A DNA stretch of 64,000 nucleotides, taken from NCBI GenBank assembly GCA_032158295.1, contig JASTWB010000064.1, positions 16,744 through 80,743 on the forward strand, in the 5' to 3' direction. The notes under the pieces are model-generated. The model saw only the letters and a program-made list of their open reading frames with translations. It was not told where the DNA came from and did no database searches. The translations under genes and the position numbers were made by a program. Shown here one piece after another: positions 33,811 to 45,056 of the stretch (its first letter is position 1; every line of letters begins with the position of its first letter). The stretch comes from Pycnopodia helianthoides (lineage: Eukaryota > Echinodermata > Asteroidea > Forcipulatida > Asteriidae).

Positions 33811-35826
33811 TAGCTGTTAATGCATTCAATTTCATTTAAGGGCATTCAAGACTACACTTTGACCATTCTTAAGTTGAAGTTTTACTACCAATTTGCAATT
33901 GATGCATTCAATTTAAGACTCACCGAAGCGAACATGATTTTTCTGCTAGTTTGCGTTTTCTTTTTCATTTATGTGCAACGAATTTCAACTTCTTTGCATT
34001 CAAATTAAAGATGAGTTTTGGCTTTATGAGTAAAATGGGAATTATAGCTCCTTTACTGGCACATAAGTTGTCCTTTGTAAGAGGAGTTTCCATGTATTTT
34101 ACACCATTATTTACATCATGTGTTTTTTCTTAATTGAAATCGTTGTTCCTTTTGCGTTGTTACCCTTCCTTTAGTTTAAGTCTACACCCGATAACTTTGA
34201 AATGCAAAACTAATTATTTTGCTTTAGCCTTGATATGCTTTGTTTGCCCTGGTTATGTTGTCTCTGTTTTTCTGTTAATGTCAGGACAATTTCAAATTAG
34301 ACTTTAACAAATGTTTCAAAGGAAATTAAAATCTTACAATAAGGGGTCGTTATACAATTTAAAAATAAATTAATGTTATTCTTGAATGTTTCAACCCGTC
34401 TCGCTCTATAAATCTACATTATTCACTGCTCTGGACCAACCTCGGGGAGCCATCTTTTTAGCCAACATTGCTTGGGCATTTACTTGGAGATAATGCCAAA
34501 TAAGTTTCATTTAAAGTATCTGCCTTTGAAAGACAGCTATACGATCAAGAAAGCATACATGACGTAGAATTTGATTTTGAATGCAAACTTTTGGAAAATG
34601 TTTGCTCATAAATGAAATTAAATGATTGACCAGGTCTTGCTTATGGCTTTTGCGAAATTGAATGATTCTTACGGCCTAGTGAAATTGAATGATCTGATTT
34701 GACTAGTGAATGCTAAACTAGTGAAATTGAATTAGTCTTTTTGACTGTTGAATGCTGATTCAACGGAGCTTTCGTTTTCAAACTAAATTGAATGAGCCGG
34801 GAGTTAAAATGAATGGATTTCTGATGAAATTGGCCGGGAAAACCTATATTAAAGATACTGTGTTCTTGCCAAGCAACTGAAAAATCGATACACATGAAGC
34901 GTAAGGCCAATTAAACACAAATGTTTTGGCACACAAGAAATTGGAAAAAAATCGCTATACGATCTGCACTTTTTGAAGGTTTCGGCATGTGCTATAAATA
35001 AAGCCATGTATGTGCTAAAATTCACAATTTAGAAGCTAAGCACGCTGTAATCTGAGACAATTGTTGTTTATTTGGCCTAATCTTCTGTATATGGATGTAT
35101 TTAGTACTTTGAAGGGTTAGTGTAATTCACTGTACACATGAGGTTAATGTTCTGAAATAATTTGTACTTTATTGTTTGCTATGAAGTGTAACTACAACAC
35201 AGGTTCATGTGCTGTACATATTTATTATTGATGTATTTTGCAATTTGTATTATGAAGTGTTACTTCACATCTCAGGTTCATGTTCTATTAACAGTTATAG
35301 TATGTTGTACAAAGAATTAATTTATAAACTGCACATCACCAGCCAGTGTCAAAATTGCCATTATGTTAATATTTTAAAGTTTTAAATAAGAAAAAACAAC
35401 TCAAGTGTTAACTACCTGTACAATTAAATTTTGGGGGTGGTTTAAAGTGTGTGATAACTAAAACACTGGTGCTAATATTGTCAGCTGATTGTTGGTTTTT
35501 GTTGCAAAATAAAATATTTGAAACAGAATGACATGTTTTATTGTGTGCTTTTGATCTCCCAACTTGTGTCATTTAATATACCAAACTGAAAATAATCAGC
35601 TATATTATTATTAAAATAAGATACTTGACACCAAACTTAACTTTTCTAATAACAAGCTGGGCAGTGCAGTGCACTTTGCACTGCACTACTACCGCATTGC
35701 TCAGTGACCCAACCCCGTGAGACATAATGGTACAGCCCTCACTCTCCACAGGCAGTTCACTGAGAGCAAAACTTACGCGCGCACCCAGCCTTGCAGTGGG
35801 TGTACGCACGAGCGATTTTACCACAC
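33811..35826 (+). other. Transposon 3' region right of the MITE, no gene
   Basis: About 2 kb shared with copies B and C, AT-rich, without credible coding frames. GAATGA/ATTGAATGA motifs recur near 34,600-34,800. A hairpin lies near the right end (35,663-35,687). Confidence 0.5.
35663..35687. repeat. Perfect hairpin near the right terminus
   Basis: AGTGCAGTGCA, then CTT, then TGCACTGCACT: an 11-bp perfect inverted repeat with a 3-nt loop, about 140 bp inside the right terminal repeat. Copy B has the same structure with one loop-side change (48,845 region). A role as a subterminal transposase site is possible but unsupported. Confidence 0.7.
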
Positions 35827-35841
35827 AACAAATTGATATGG
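35827..35841 (-). repeat. Right terminal inverted repeat, copy A
   Basis: AACAAATTGATATGG, the exact reverse complement of the left terminal repeat CCATATCAATTTGTT found in copies B and C. Satellite sequence (ACATGTGCATCTTGG) follows immediately. Confidence 0.85.
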
Positions 35842-38800
35842 ACATGTGCATCTTGGAAAAGTACAGTGGGGCTCTCACAAATGTCCATTAAATGTCGGTG
35901 ACAGAGCTCACCTTAAAAAAAAGATTTAATACTGGTTCTCATGAAATTCTAGGCCTGTGTTGGACAAATCTCATGTGGCAAGGTACTGTAAATTCCTTCA
36001 AATTTCAGAGGCTGAGAATGTATGTGCTTTCCAAGCAACGCAAACATGAATATATGCAATAATATTTTCATGTATTACTTTTTTTAAACAAATTTACCTT
36101 TTACTGGAGAGGGCATCATTTTGCAGATCTCAGACATCTACTTGTTGACGGGTAGATCTCTTTGGAGATGGCAAGTCTCAGCTGTTCGCAAACAAACAAA
36201 AACAATAAAGTTTCATTTTTTGTGATGGAGGTGACATATTATCACAAGATATGTTTTCCCTCCACTAGTCTTCCATTTATGTAACTTACACTTATTATTT
36301 CAAGCTGGAAGTGATGCAACGTTATAGATTTTCAGCTAAACAATGCTTTTGTCAGGAAAAATTTCTATAGGATGTTATCTGACATGTGCATCTTGGAAAA
36401 ATACAGTGGGCCTCTCACACATGTCCATTAAATTTTGGTGACAGAGCTCACTTAAACAAAAAGGTTGATTAACACTTGACTTCATGTTTTTCAAATGGAA
36501 GTGCCCTTGCCCTCTCAAAGATGAAATTCTAGGCCTGTGTTGGACAAATCTCATGTGGCAAGGTTTTGTGATTTTTTCAAATTTCAGAGGCTGAGAATGT
36601 ATGTGCTTTCAAAACAACGGGAACATGAATATACAATATTTTTGTCATGTTTTAATGTTTAAAAAGAATTTACACCTTGGAATAGGCTACCTAGATAGAT
36701 AGCGCTTCCCTCCACTATTCTTTCAATTATGTAACTTCCACTTGTTATTTCAAGCTGGAAGAGATGCCACATTATAGAGTTTTAGTTAAACAATGCTTTT
36801 GTCAGGCAAATTGCTATAGGATTTTATCAGACATGTGCATCTTGGAAAAATAAAGTGGACCTCTCACACATGTCCATTAAATTTTGGTGACAGAGCTCAC
36901 CTTTTAATAAAAAAAGTTTATAAACACTTGATTTAATTTTTTACAAATGAAAATGCCCTTGACCTCTCAAAGATGTAATTCCAGGCCTGTGTTAGACAAA
37001 TCTCATTTGGCAAGGTACTGTGGAATACTTCAAATTTCTGAGGCTGTGAATGTATGAGCTTTCCAAACAACGTGAACATGAATACACAATAAAATTTTCA
37101 TGTTTTAATGTTTAAAAGGAATTTACCTTTTACTGGAGAGGGCATCATTCTGCAGATCTCAAACATCTACTTGTTGACAGGTAGATCTCTCAGCTGTACA
37201 CAAAAAATATAAAAATAAAGTGCAATTTTTTGTGATGGAAGTGCCCTTGCCCTCTCAATGATGTAATTCCAGGCCTGTGTTGGACAAATCTCATGTGGCA
37301 AGGTACTGTGGAATACTTCAAATTTCAAAGGCTGAGAATGTATGTGCTTTCCAAACAACGCGAACATGAATATACAATAATTTTGTCATGTTTTAATGTT
37401 TAAAAAGAATATACACCTTGGAAAAGGCTACCTAGATAGATGGCGCTTTATAAAAGCTTGATATTATTTATTATTACCTTTTACTGGAGAGGGCATCATT
37501 TTGCAGATCTCAGACATCTACTTGTTGACGGGTAGATCTCTTTGGAGATGGCAAGTCTCAGCTGTACACAAAGAACAAAAACAATAAAATTACATTTTTT
37601 GTAAAGGAGGTGATACATTAACACAAGATGATAACTTTTCCTTCCACTATTCTTCCATTTATATAATTTACACTTGTTATTTCAAGCTGGAAGTGATGCC
37701 ACATCATAGAAGTTTAGTGAACACATGTCCATTAAATTTTGGTGACAGAGCTTACCTTTTAATAAAAAAGTTTATTAACACTTGATTTAATTTTTTACAA
37801 ATGAAAATGCCCTTGACCTCTCAAAGATGGAATTCCAGGCCTGTGTTAGACAAATCTCATTTGGCAAGGTACTGTGGAATACTTCAAATTTCTGAGGCTG
37901 TATATGTATGAGCTTTACAAGCAACGAGAACATGAATACACAATACAATTTTCATGTTTTAATGTTTAAAAGGAATTTACCTTTTACTGGAGAGGGCATC
38001 ATTTTGCAGATCTCAAACATCTACATGTTGACAGGTAGATCTCTCAGCTGTACACAAAAAATATAAAAATAAAGTGACATTTTTTGTGATGGAGATGATA
38101 CATTATCACAAGATGATAACTTTTCCCCTCAACTATTCTTGCATTTATGCAACTTCTACTTGTTTTTTCAATCTGGAAGTGATGCAACGTTATAGAATTT
38201 TAGTTCAACAATGCCTTTGTCAGGGAAATTGCTATAGAATAGTATCTTACATGTGCATAATGGAAAATTTCACTGCCCTCAAACAAGGTTTAACACTTGA
38301 TTTCATATTTTTCAAATGAAAGTGCCCTTTGCAAAATGAAAATGCCCTTGCCCTCTCAAAGATGAAATTCTAGGCCTGTGTTGGACAAATCTCATGTGGC
38401 AAGGTACTGTGGAATACTTCAAATTTCAGAGGCTGAGAATGTATGAGCTTTCCAAACAACGCGAGCATGAATATATACAATAATATTTTCATGTTTCAAT
38501 GTTTAAAAGTAATTTACCTTTTACTGGAGAGGGCATCATTTTGCAGATCTCAGACATCTATTTTTTGACGGGTAGATCTCTTTGGAGATGGCAAGTCTCA
38601 GCTGTACACATAAAAAAATAAAAATAAATAAAGTGACATTTTTTGTGATGGAGGTGGTACATTATGACAAGATGATAACTTTTCTTCCCTCCACTAGTCT
38701 TACATTTGTGTAACTTACACTTGTTTTTTCAAGCTGGGAGTGATGCAACCTTATAGAGTTTTAGTTAAACAATGCTTTTGTCAGGCAAATTGCTATATGA

Positions 38801-39964
38801 TGTTATCTGACATGTGCACCTTAAAAAAATACAGTGGGCCTCTCACACATGTCCATTAAATTTTGGTGACAGAGCTCACTGTTTTTCAAATGTAAGTGCC
38901 CTTTGCATAATGAAAATGCCATTGCCCTCTCAAAGATGAAATTCCAAGCCTGTGTTGGACAAATCTCATGCGGCAAAGGTACTATGGAATCCTTCAAACT
39001 TCTGAGGCTGAGAATATATGTGCTTTCCAAGCAACGCAAACATGAATTTATGCAATAATATTTTCATGTATTACTTTTTTAAAACAAATTTTGCGCCTCG
39101 AGCACTCTGCAGAGTGGATTCGGCGCATTATAAATCATATTTATTAGTATTTATTATTAAATTTACCTTTTACTGGAGAGGGCATCATTTTGCAGATCTC
39201 AGACATCTACTTGTTGACGGGTAGATCTCTTTAGAGATGGCAAGTCTCAGCTGTACGCAAACAAACAAAAACAAAAAAGTTTCATTTTTTGTGATGGAGG
39301 TGACATATTATCACAAAATATGTTTTCCCTTCACTAGTCTTCCATTTATGTAACTTACACTTATTATTTTAAGCTGGAAGTGATGCAACGTTATAGAGTT
39401 TTAGTTAAACAATGCTTTTGTCAGAAAAATTTTTTATAGGATGTTATCTGACATGTGCACCTTGAAAAAATACAGTGGGCCTCTCACAAATGTCCATTAA
39501 ATTTTGGTGACAGAGCTCACTTAAACAAAAAGGTTGATTAACACTTGACTCCATGTTTTTCAAATGGAAGTGCCCTTGCCCTCTCAAAGATAAAATTCTA
39601 GGCCTGTGTTGGACAAATCTCATGTGGCAAGGTTTTGTGATTTTTTCAAATTTCAGAGGCTGAGAATGTATGTGCTTTCCAAACAACGCAAACATGAATA
39701 TACAATAATTTTGTCATGTTTTAATGTTTAAAAAGAATTTACACTCAGAACAGGTTACCTAGATAGATGGTGCTTTATATATGCTTATATAAAGTGCATT
39801 TTTTTGTGATGGAGGTGATACATTGTATCAACATGATAACTTTTCCTTCCACAATTCTTCCATTTATATAATTTACACTTGTTATTTCAAGCTGGAAGTG
39901 ATGCCACATCCTAGAATTTTAGTGAAACAATGCTTTTGTCAGGCAAATTATTATAGGATGTTAT
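35842..39964. repeat. Satellite array between copies A and B
   Basis: Units share ordered blocks: ACATGTGCATCTTGGAAAAA, then GGTGACAGAGCTCAC, then GATGAAATTCTAGGCCTGTG, then GAGGCTGAGAATGTATG, then TTTACCTTTTACTGGAGAGG. The last marker recurs near 36,101, 37,131, 37,481, 37,981, 38,521 and 39,171, so unit lengths vary from 350 to 1,030 bp. No gene. Short frames such as LPHEICPTQAWNF on the minus strand recur simply because the units do. Confidence 0.9.
39091..39157. mobile_element. SINE-tail-like insert in a satellite unit
   Basis: The insert TTGCGCCTCGAGCACTCTGC and onward contains a palindrome (CACTCTGCAGAGTG) and ends GGCGCATTATAAATC with TTATTA repeats. It splits the unit sequence at AAATT, which is duplicated on both sides. 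The GGCGC...TATAAAT...(TTATTA) ending resembles 3' tails of tRNA-derived SINEs in marine invertebrates. The same insert is at 61,935-62,002. Confidence 0.4.
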
Positions 39965-39979
39965 CCATATCAATTTGTT
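39965..39979 (+). repeat. Left terminal inverted repeat, copy B
   Basis: CCATATCAATTTGTT, directly after satellite sequence ending GGATGTTAT. No RAG-type heptamer (CACAGTG) is seen at the tip. Confidence 0.9.
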
Positions 39980-40820
39980 AGCGCTCCTTTTCAATGCGGG
40001 CGCTCAGTGCGCTTTCCCCCGCTATGGGAACCTCCATCAGAAACATCATTTTTTCAGGTTTCCTTTCATCATTGAAAAGTGGAACACCTCCCTGCTTTGT
40101 TAAAACAATGTAAGGAAAACAACAAAAATTCCTTTAATTTGGTAGATTATGATGAATTTTTAATGGAAATAAAGTCCGTAAAATTTAACCTAAAAACCGC
40201 AATTTGTATCATATTTTCCATCATTAAGTGTGTAAATTTCGATTGCGAGTATGACACGCATCGCTTCAACTCGCCGTAAATAAAAACAGCGCCACAGTTT
40301 GACGTTGTTAAAAAAAGTGTTGCGAGGAGAAGTTTCAGCCTAGCCAACAATATAAAAACCATTCTGAAATCCTTCTTAAACTCACTCTCAGGACAATACG
40401 TTAAGCTGTTAATCTGTCGTTAGAATTTACTTAATAATGGTTATATAATTAAGCAGGAAGATGTTGAACTTCAACTCAGTTCAATAGCTATTTTAGTTTA
40501 AAATATTGTTTGAAAAGTGTCCCAATTCCAATCAAAATCAAAATTTTTGTTGTACGTAGTCGTAGCGCGAACAGTGGTAGGCATAGGTGGATCATACCAT
40601 TTCTTGTGAAAGGGTGGCCCGTGTTTTGGATAGACAGCAGAGTCATTCAACTTTCAAATAGATATGAGTGGTGGTATAAAGTTGATATCAAACATGTCAA
40701 ATAACATTAAATTATCTTGTACACCTATACACAAGTATAGTTTTAAGGCTGCCTAGTTTTAATGTTAGTTTCACACGTTTTTTTTAAATTATTGTAATTT
40801 AAAAAAAAAAAAAGATATAG

Positions 40821-41094
40821 AGTTGAGGCAAAAATCAACATAGACTACCAGACATTAAACAGAGGCTTCACACTCCCAGACCGCAGGGTAGGACTAAAGA
40901 AACTAACTTGGCCTACCAGAAAATTATGGCGATTAGAGGTGATAGATGAGACAGAAGATAGAGTCAAGGTCCACTACATAAGCTGGGCCAGTCAGTATGA
41001 TGAATGGCTACCAAAGGAGAGAGTGATTGACATTCCCGATGAGGTAGAAGAAGAAGATGCATATGGGAATCTGAAGCAGCAGATATAGATACAG
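40821..41094 (+). pseudogene. Chromo-barrel/Tudor-knot-like exon, copy B
   Basis: An exon is supported by an acceptor (GATATAG) after an A/T-rich tract and a donor (CAG|GTAGGT). In one frame it reads KINIDYQTLNRGFTLP, then RKLWRLEVIDETEDRVKVHY, then ISWASQYDEWLPKERVIDIP. The x-V-x-V-HY-x-x-W-x-x-x-YDEW core is the pattern of chromo-barrel and Tudor-knot domains, which bind methylated histone tails or nucleic acid. An in-frame TAG at 41,086-41,088, two codons before the donor, is also a stop in copy C (TAA). Without it the exon would join in phase 0 to the exon at 41,556. The domain assignment rests on the visible pattern alone. Confidence 0.55.
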
Positions 41095-41555
41095 GTAGGT
41101 ACAACTTCCATGTAACATACTCTGAATAAAACTATTGCCATGATTTGAAGGGGGAAATATATGGGCATTTTATAATTTTATTAATATTACAATTCAAATA
41201 GTGAAATACCTGACTAAAAAAATAAAACAAATAATTGTCTCCGAAGACCATGTGGCAAGCAAGTAGTTTTCAATTGGAATTAAGCATGTATTAAATGTTT
41301 ATATATCGACATGTTTTGATGACTTTGTTTTTATTTTATGTTTAGGAAAAACAACAACAAAGTGGCCCATAAATGCAATTCATGATATGGGTCAGCACGT
41401 AGTGCATAGCCTTTTTACTGTAAACAAAATTCCATTCTCCATTGAGACAATATAAAAGCACATGCACTCACACTCGCACTGTAAAAAAATGTGTGGTATA
41501 GTTTGGCTTAATTATATTCTAAAATAGTGTCTTCATTTCTATCTATTAATTACAG

Positions 41556-42365
41556 GTGAAAGAGAACCTCAACATAGCCAGAGGATATGATTCAGAAATA
41601 ACTATCAAGATTCCATCACAGGGGGAAACAATGGAACATTTTGTGTCGGACATAAATGCACAAGAGTCTAAAACCATTGGGGGAAGGGTTATTTACAGAT
41701 CAGACATTACAAGTGTAGGAAGGGTTGTTTACAGATCAGACATTACAAGTGTAGGAAGGGTTGTTTACAGATCAGACATTACAAGTGTAGGAAGGGTTGT
41801 TTACAGATCAGACATTACAAGTGTAGGAAGGGTTGTTTACAGATCAGACATTACAAGTGTAGGAAGGGTTGTTTACAGATCAGACATTACAAGTGTAGGA
41901 AGGGTTGTTTACAGATCAGACATTACAAGTGTAGGAAGGGTTGTTTACAGATCAGACATTACAAGTGTAGGAAGGGTTGTTTACAGATCAGACATTACAA
42001 GTGTAGGAAGGGTTGTTTACAGATCAGACATTACAAGTGTAGGAAGGGTTGTTTACAGATCAGACATTACAAGTGTAGGAAGGGTTGTTGCCAATCAAGA
42101 CTGGTTTTTCCGGATCAATAATCCTGCGGGCGATTTTGCATATATTTTGGAAGACACATTACAGTTTTGGAAATTGGAAAGAGCGGCTCTGAGAGAATTC
42201 ACCAGGGAACTGCAGCCCAGACTTATCCATAGAGGTTACAACCTGACTGTCAGATTTGTAAAGCAATTTGGAAATGTAGGGATCCCAAGTGCGCCCTCAT
42301 TGTTCAACTTGTGGGAAAGTAAACTTTTGGAGCTGTCACGTGACAATCGCTCTCTTTTTCTATAG
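41556..42365 (+). CDS. Minisatellite-bearing exon, copy B
   Basis: The exon starts after TTAATTACAG (acceptor) and reads VKENLNIARGYDSEITIKIP and onward to SKTIGG, then 11 in-frame copies of VYRSDITSVGRV (41,691-42,086), then the ANQDWFFRINNPAGDFAYIL domain, ending at 42,365. A GTAAAC donor-like site near 42,319 offers splicing to the coiled-coil exon. In copy A the part upstream of the array is replaced by satellite DNA, so B gives the better picture. Function of the repeat region unknown. Confidence 0.55.
   Translation: MKENLNIARGYDSEITIKIPSQGETMEHFVSDINAQESKTIGGRVIYRSDITSVGRVVYRSDITSVGRVVYRSDITSVGRVVYRSDITSVGRVVYRSDITSVGRVVYRSDITSVGRVVYRSDITSVGRVVYRSDITSVGRVVYRSDITSVGRVVYRSDITSVGRVVYRSDITSVGRVVANQDWFFRINNPAGDFAYILEDTLQFWKLERAALREFTRELQPRLIHRGYNLTVRFVKQFGNVGIPSAPSLFNLWESKLLELSRDNRSLFL
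41691..42086 (+). repeat. 36-bp minisatellite, 11 units, in frame
   Basis: Eleven nearly identical 36-bp units; the first begins ATT (I) instead of GTT (V). The array has the same unit as the 23-copy array at 28,159-28,986, so copy number differs more than twofold between otherwise almost identical elements. Confidence 0.95.
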
Positions 42366-42891
42366 CTTCGTCTGGAGAGAGCACATTATATTTGTGGCCT
42401 CCATTTCTCTCCATTTTGTGTGGAGCATGGCTCTGGCCATGCTCCTAATACTATTTATCTGGGAGGGATAAGGTTATAGAACTCTCTGTGAGTATTATTT
42501 TGTCTTTAAATACCTTTTGATTTGAGAAATATTGTGATTTATAGGGCTGTTTCAATCAGTATATTGTAAACTTGTGTGTGTAGCCAGCCTCGTGTTGTGC
42601 TGACCTTTTGCCCTTTAGCTGTACATAAGACTGTGTGCATTTTTATGAGGTATGTTATATTCAATGTGCAGTGTTACATTGGATTTGGATTAAATCCGTA
42701 CAGGAGATTATCTTTATATTTTGCATGTCATCTATAGCATTTGTTGATTGTATTTTGTATTGTCTTTTGGTGAATCCTCGTCCTTTTTAAATAGTCGAGG
42801 ACCGGCCTCCTTCCCGTGTCTCTACAGAAACAAAGCAGACCTACACCTCCTCGACAAGTACATGTAGGCCTTCATGTAACAGAACTGCAAA

Positions 42892-43884
42892 ATGGCAAGT
42901 ACATCATGTGCTGTTTTCATAGTCTTGATTTCATTGTATCTTGCATTTGTAAATGTACAGTGTATTTCTAGTGATGACTGGATTGTTCCCATTAACAAAT
43001 ATGCATTGTATCAAATGACTACGAATGGAAAAGGTAGTATTGACGACACTGCATATGTTTCATCCATAGTTGGAAACATTTTGAAGTCTGATCATGATCC
43101 CATAAGCACAAAGTTTCTAGACAATTGTGTGATTGGCCGTGTTCAAAGTACACTTAAAAACATGTTTAGTAAACTGAAAGCAAAAGCAAGTAAAGGGGGA
43201 CAACAAAAGAACCAGTTGATAGAATCTTGGAAGAAATCTGTCTACAAACTGCGCTTGGGTGGAGTGAAAAGGAAACTTGAAAATGACCTGGAGTGGGAAT
43301 GTAAGAGAAGAAAACTCTGTGAAGAAAATCTTGAAAAGGAAAAAGAAAACAATGGTTTTTTGAAGAAGCGTAACCGTGAACTGGCAAGTAAATTTGTCAG
43401 AAAAGCAATCAAAACTGCACAATCAAATGCTACAGCAGTAAAGAAAACTTACTCGCAGTCGTACCGTAGAAAACAAAAACGTGTCCTGTTAGATTCTATA
43501 AAGGAAAAGTTTGCCATGTTGGAGGAAGAAGGGTACAGACCCTTCAAATTGGAAGTATGTGATGCATATGGAAACTCTGTTGACTTCCTTGCCCCTTATT
43601 ACAATCCAGCAGAGGGACAGAAGAAATCAGTCCCCATCAACAAGGCAGTGTTTTTAAAAGACACTCTTTGTTTGGCAGATAAACAATACAGTAGGTTGAG
43701 GCGTACATGCAAAAATCTACCTAGTTTAGGAAAGGTTAAAGATGGCAACAAGTTGCTGGATTTAAACTTTGAAATAACCAGGTTTGAAGGTATGGTAGGT
43801 GCATGGCAACCTTTGGACAAGCAAGTCAAACATGTTACTGAGAAAATGATGACAAAGCACAGTACAGACCCCATACCAAAATAA
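42892..43884 (+). CDS. Coiled-coil exon of the RAG1-like transposase, copy B
   Basis: A 330-codon frame nearly identical to the copy A exon (29,792-30,784), with T for P in DPISTKF and P for L in KSVPINK. It has the same signal-like N-terminus, the basic-acidic helical region (residues about 85-200) and the PYYNPAEGQKK stretch. It ends at the same double stop just before the catalytic region. The near-identity and shared break point show that A and B descend from a copy that already carried this lesion, or that the lesion marks an undetected splice site. Confidence 0.6.
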   Translation: MASTSCAVFIVLISLYLAFVNVQCISSDDWIVPINKYALYQMTTNGKGSIDDTAYVSSIVGNILKSDHDPISTKFLDNCVIGRVQSTLKNMFSKLKAKASKGGQQKNQLIESWKKSVYKLRLGGVKRKLENDLEWECKRRKLCEENLEKEKENNGFLKKRNRELASKFVRKAIKTAQSNATAVKKTYSQSYRRKQKRVLLDSIKEKFAMLEEEGYRPFKLEVCDAYGNSVDFLAPYYNPAEGQKKSVPINKAVFLKDTLCLADKQYSRLRRTCKNLPSLGKVKDGNKLLDLNFEITRFEGMVGAWQPLDKQVKHVTEKMMTKHSTDPIPK

Positions 43885-43894
43885 TAGGTGTTAA

Positions 43895-45056
43895 GTTAAG
43901 TGGGATGGTACTTTTATTGGAAAGCTTATTCACTGCGTAAACATTACTGTGAGAATAATTTACGGTAAGCATGTGAGTGAGGAACACCTACTAGCCATGG
44001 TCAGAGCACCCGAGAAGTGTGAATACTTAAAGCGAATATTTGATCCCATTTTGGATGCCAGGTGTGACATTATGACCATTGGAGAACACATGTTTGACTT
44101 GCAGTATTATCTTGGGGCAGATATGAAGTTTATTAATGAAGTTAAGGGAATTGGTGCATGTAACAGCACCTACTCATGTGCCTGGTGTAAGTGTCCAAGT
44201 TCAGAACGGCATGATAGCACAAAGAAATGGTCTATGGTTGATCCAGTGAAAGGGGCACGTACAATTTCTGAAATACAAAGAATGTCCAAACTGAAAAAAG
44301 GCAAAAATGCAAGCTGTTTGAGAGAGCCTTTTTCCCTTCATTCCAGTTCATCGTGTAATCGCAGACCCCTTGCATCTTTTCCTCAGAATTTCAGATCAAT
44401 TAATAATTCATTTGATTCAGATATTGAAGCATGCAGATAATATTGTAAAGAATGGAAAGAATGTTGATAAAAGCTTGTGCACAAACCTATTGGCATTTGA
44501 GAAGTTTTTACAAAAGCTGTCAATTCCATGGTCAATTTTCACAAATAAAGACACTGGTCAACTTCAATACCGTGATTTCACAGGACCGGAGCATAAGAAA
44601 ATACAGCAACACATTAATCTGGATTGTCTAATTCCTAATCACCCCAAGCTTGAATCCATAAAATACTTATGGGATGAATTTGGTAAGATTATCTCTATCA
44701 TGAAAGATGTGCATGTTGAGCCACATTCAGTTGAAAGTCAAGCTCGTACATGGGGTGCTAAATATGCCCTCACATTTCAGGCCAAAGACATCACTCCTTA
44801 CATGCATGTGTTTATGAACAATCTACCTGAGTGCATTGAAATGTATCATAACATTAACCACTTCAGTCAGCAAGCTATGGAAAAACTGAATGACACGGTT
44901 ACGATCCTTTTCTTTCGGTCAACTAATCATCGCAATACAGAGGCCTTCATTCAAGTGATGAAAAAACAAAACAGACTATCATTGCTCAGTGACACTTACA
45001 AGGAAAAAGCAGTCTTTAAGATTCATTGTGGTATAATGTGGTCAGGCAGGTCATAA
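43895..45056 (+). pseudogene. RAG1/Transib-like DDE transposase core, copy B
   Basis: Same domain as in copy A. The first D is at 43,904, the second D at 44,120 (LGADMKF), the C-x2-C at 44,177 and 44,186, and the final E at 44,880. The second histidine of H-x4-H is replaced by N (MNNLPE at 44,820), a likely loss of a zinc ligand. The distance from the second D to E is 760 nt, two short of 254 codons. A run of six A residues near 44,293, where copy A has seven, accounts for the difference between the two copies. Other changes from A include D for V in YLWDEF. Inactive as written. Confidence 0.7.

Larger units (their letters stand above)
28159..35841 (+). mobile_element. RAG1-like TIR transposon, copy A (5'-truncated)
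   Basis: Copy A matches copy B at an offset of 13,100 bp with very few substitutions from the minisatellite to the right terminal repeat (35,827-35,841). It lacks the left terminal repeat, the promoter region and the chromo-like exon. Satellite sequence joins straight into the 36-bp array instead. Relative to B it also lacks a roughly 70-bp segment near 35,000 and a short piece inside the nested MITE. The transposase core is its best-preserved part. Confidence 0.8.

Noticed and set aside
36180..36215. ACAAAAACA in satellite units as a RAG-type nonamer
   Set aside because: The motif sits in a general CAAA-rich tract in every unit, with no CACAGTG-type heptamer at 12 or 23 bp and no relation to the transposon termini.
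38821..39039. Recurring minus-strand frames such as LPHEICPTQAWNF as a gene family
   Set aside because: They repeat only because the satellite units repeat. Frames are short and broken differently in each unit.
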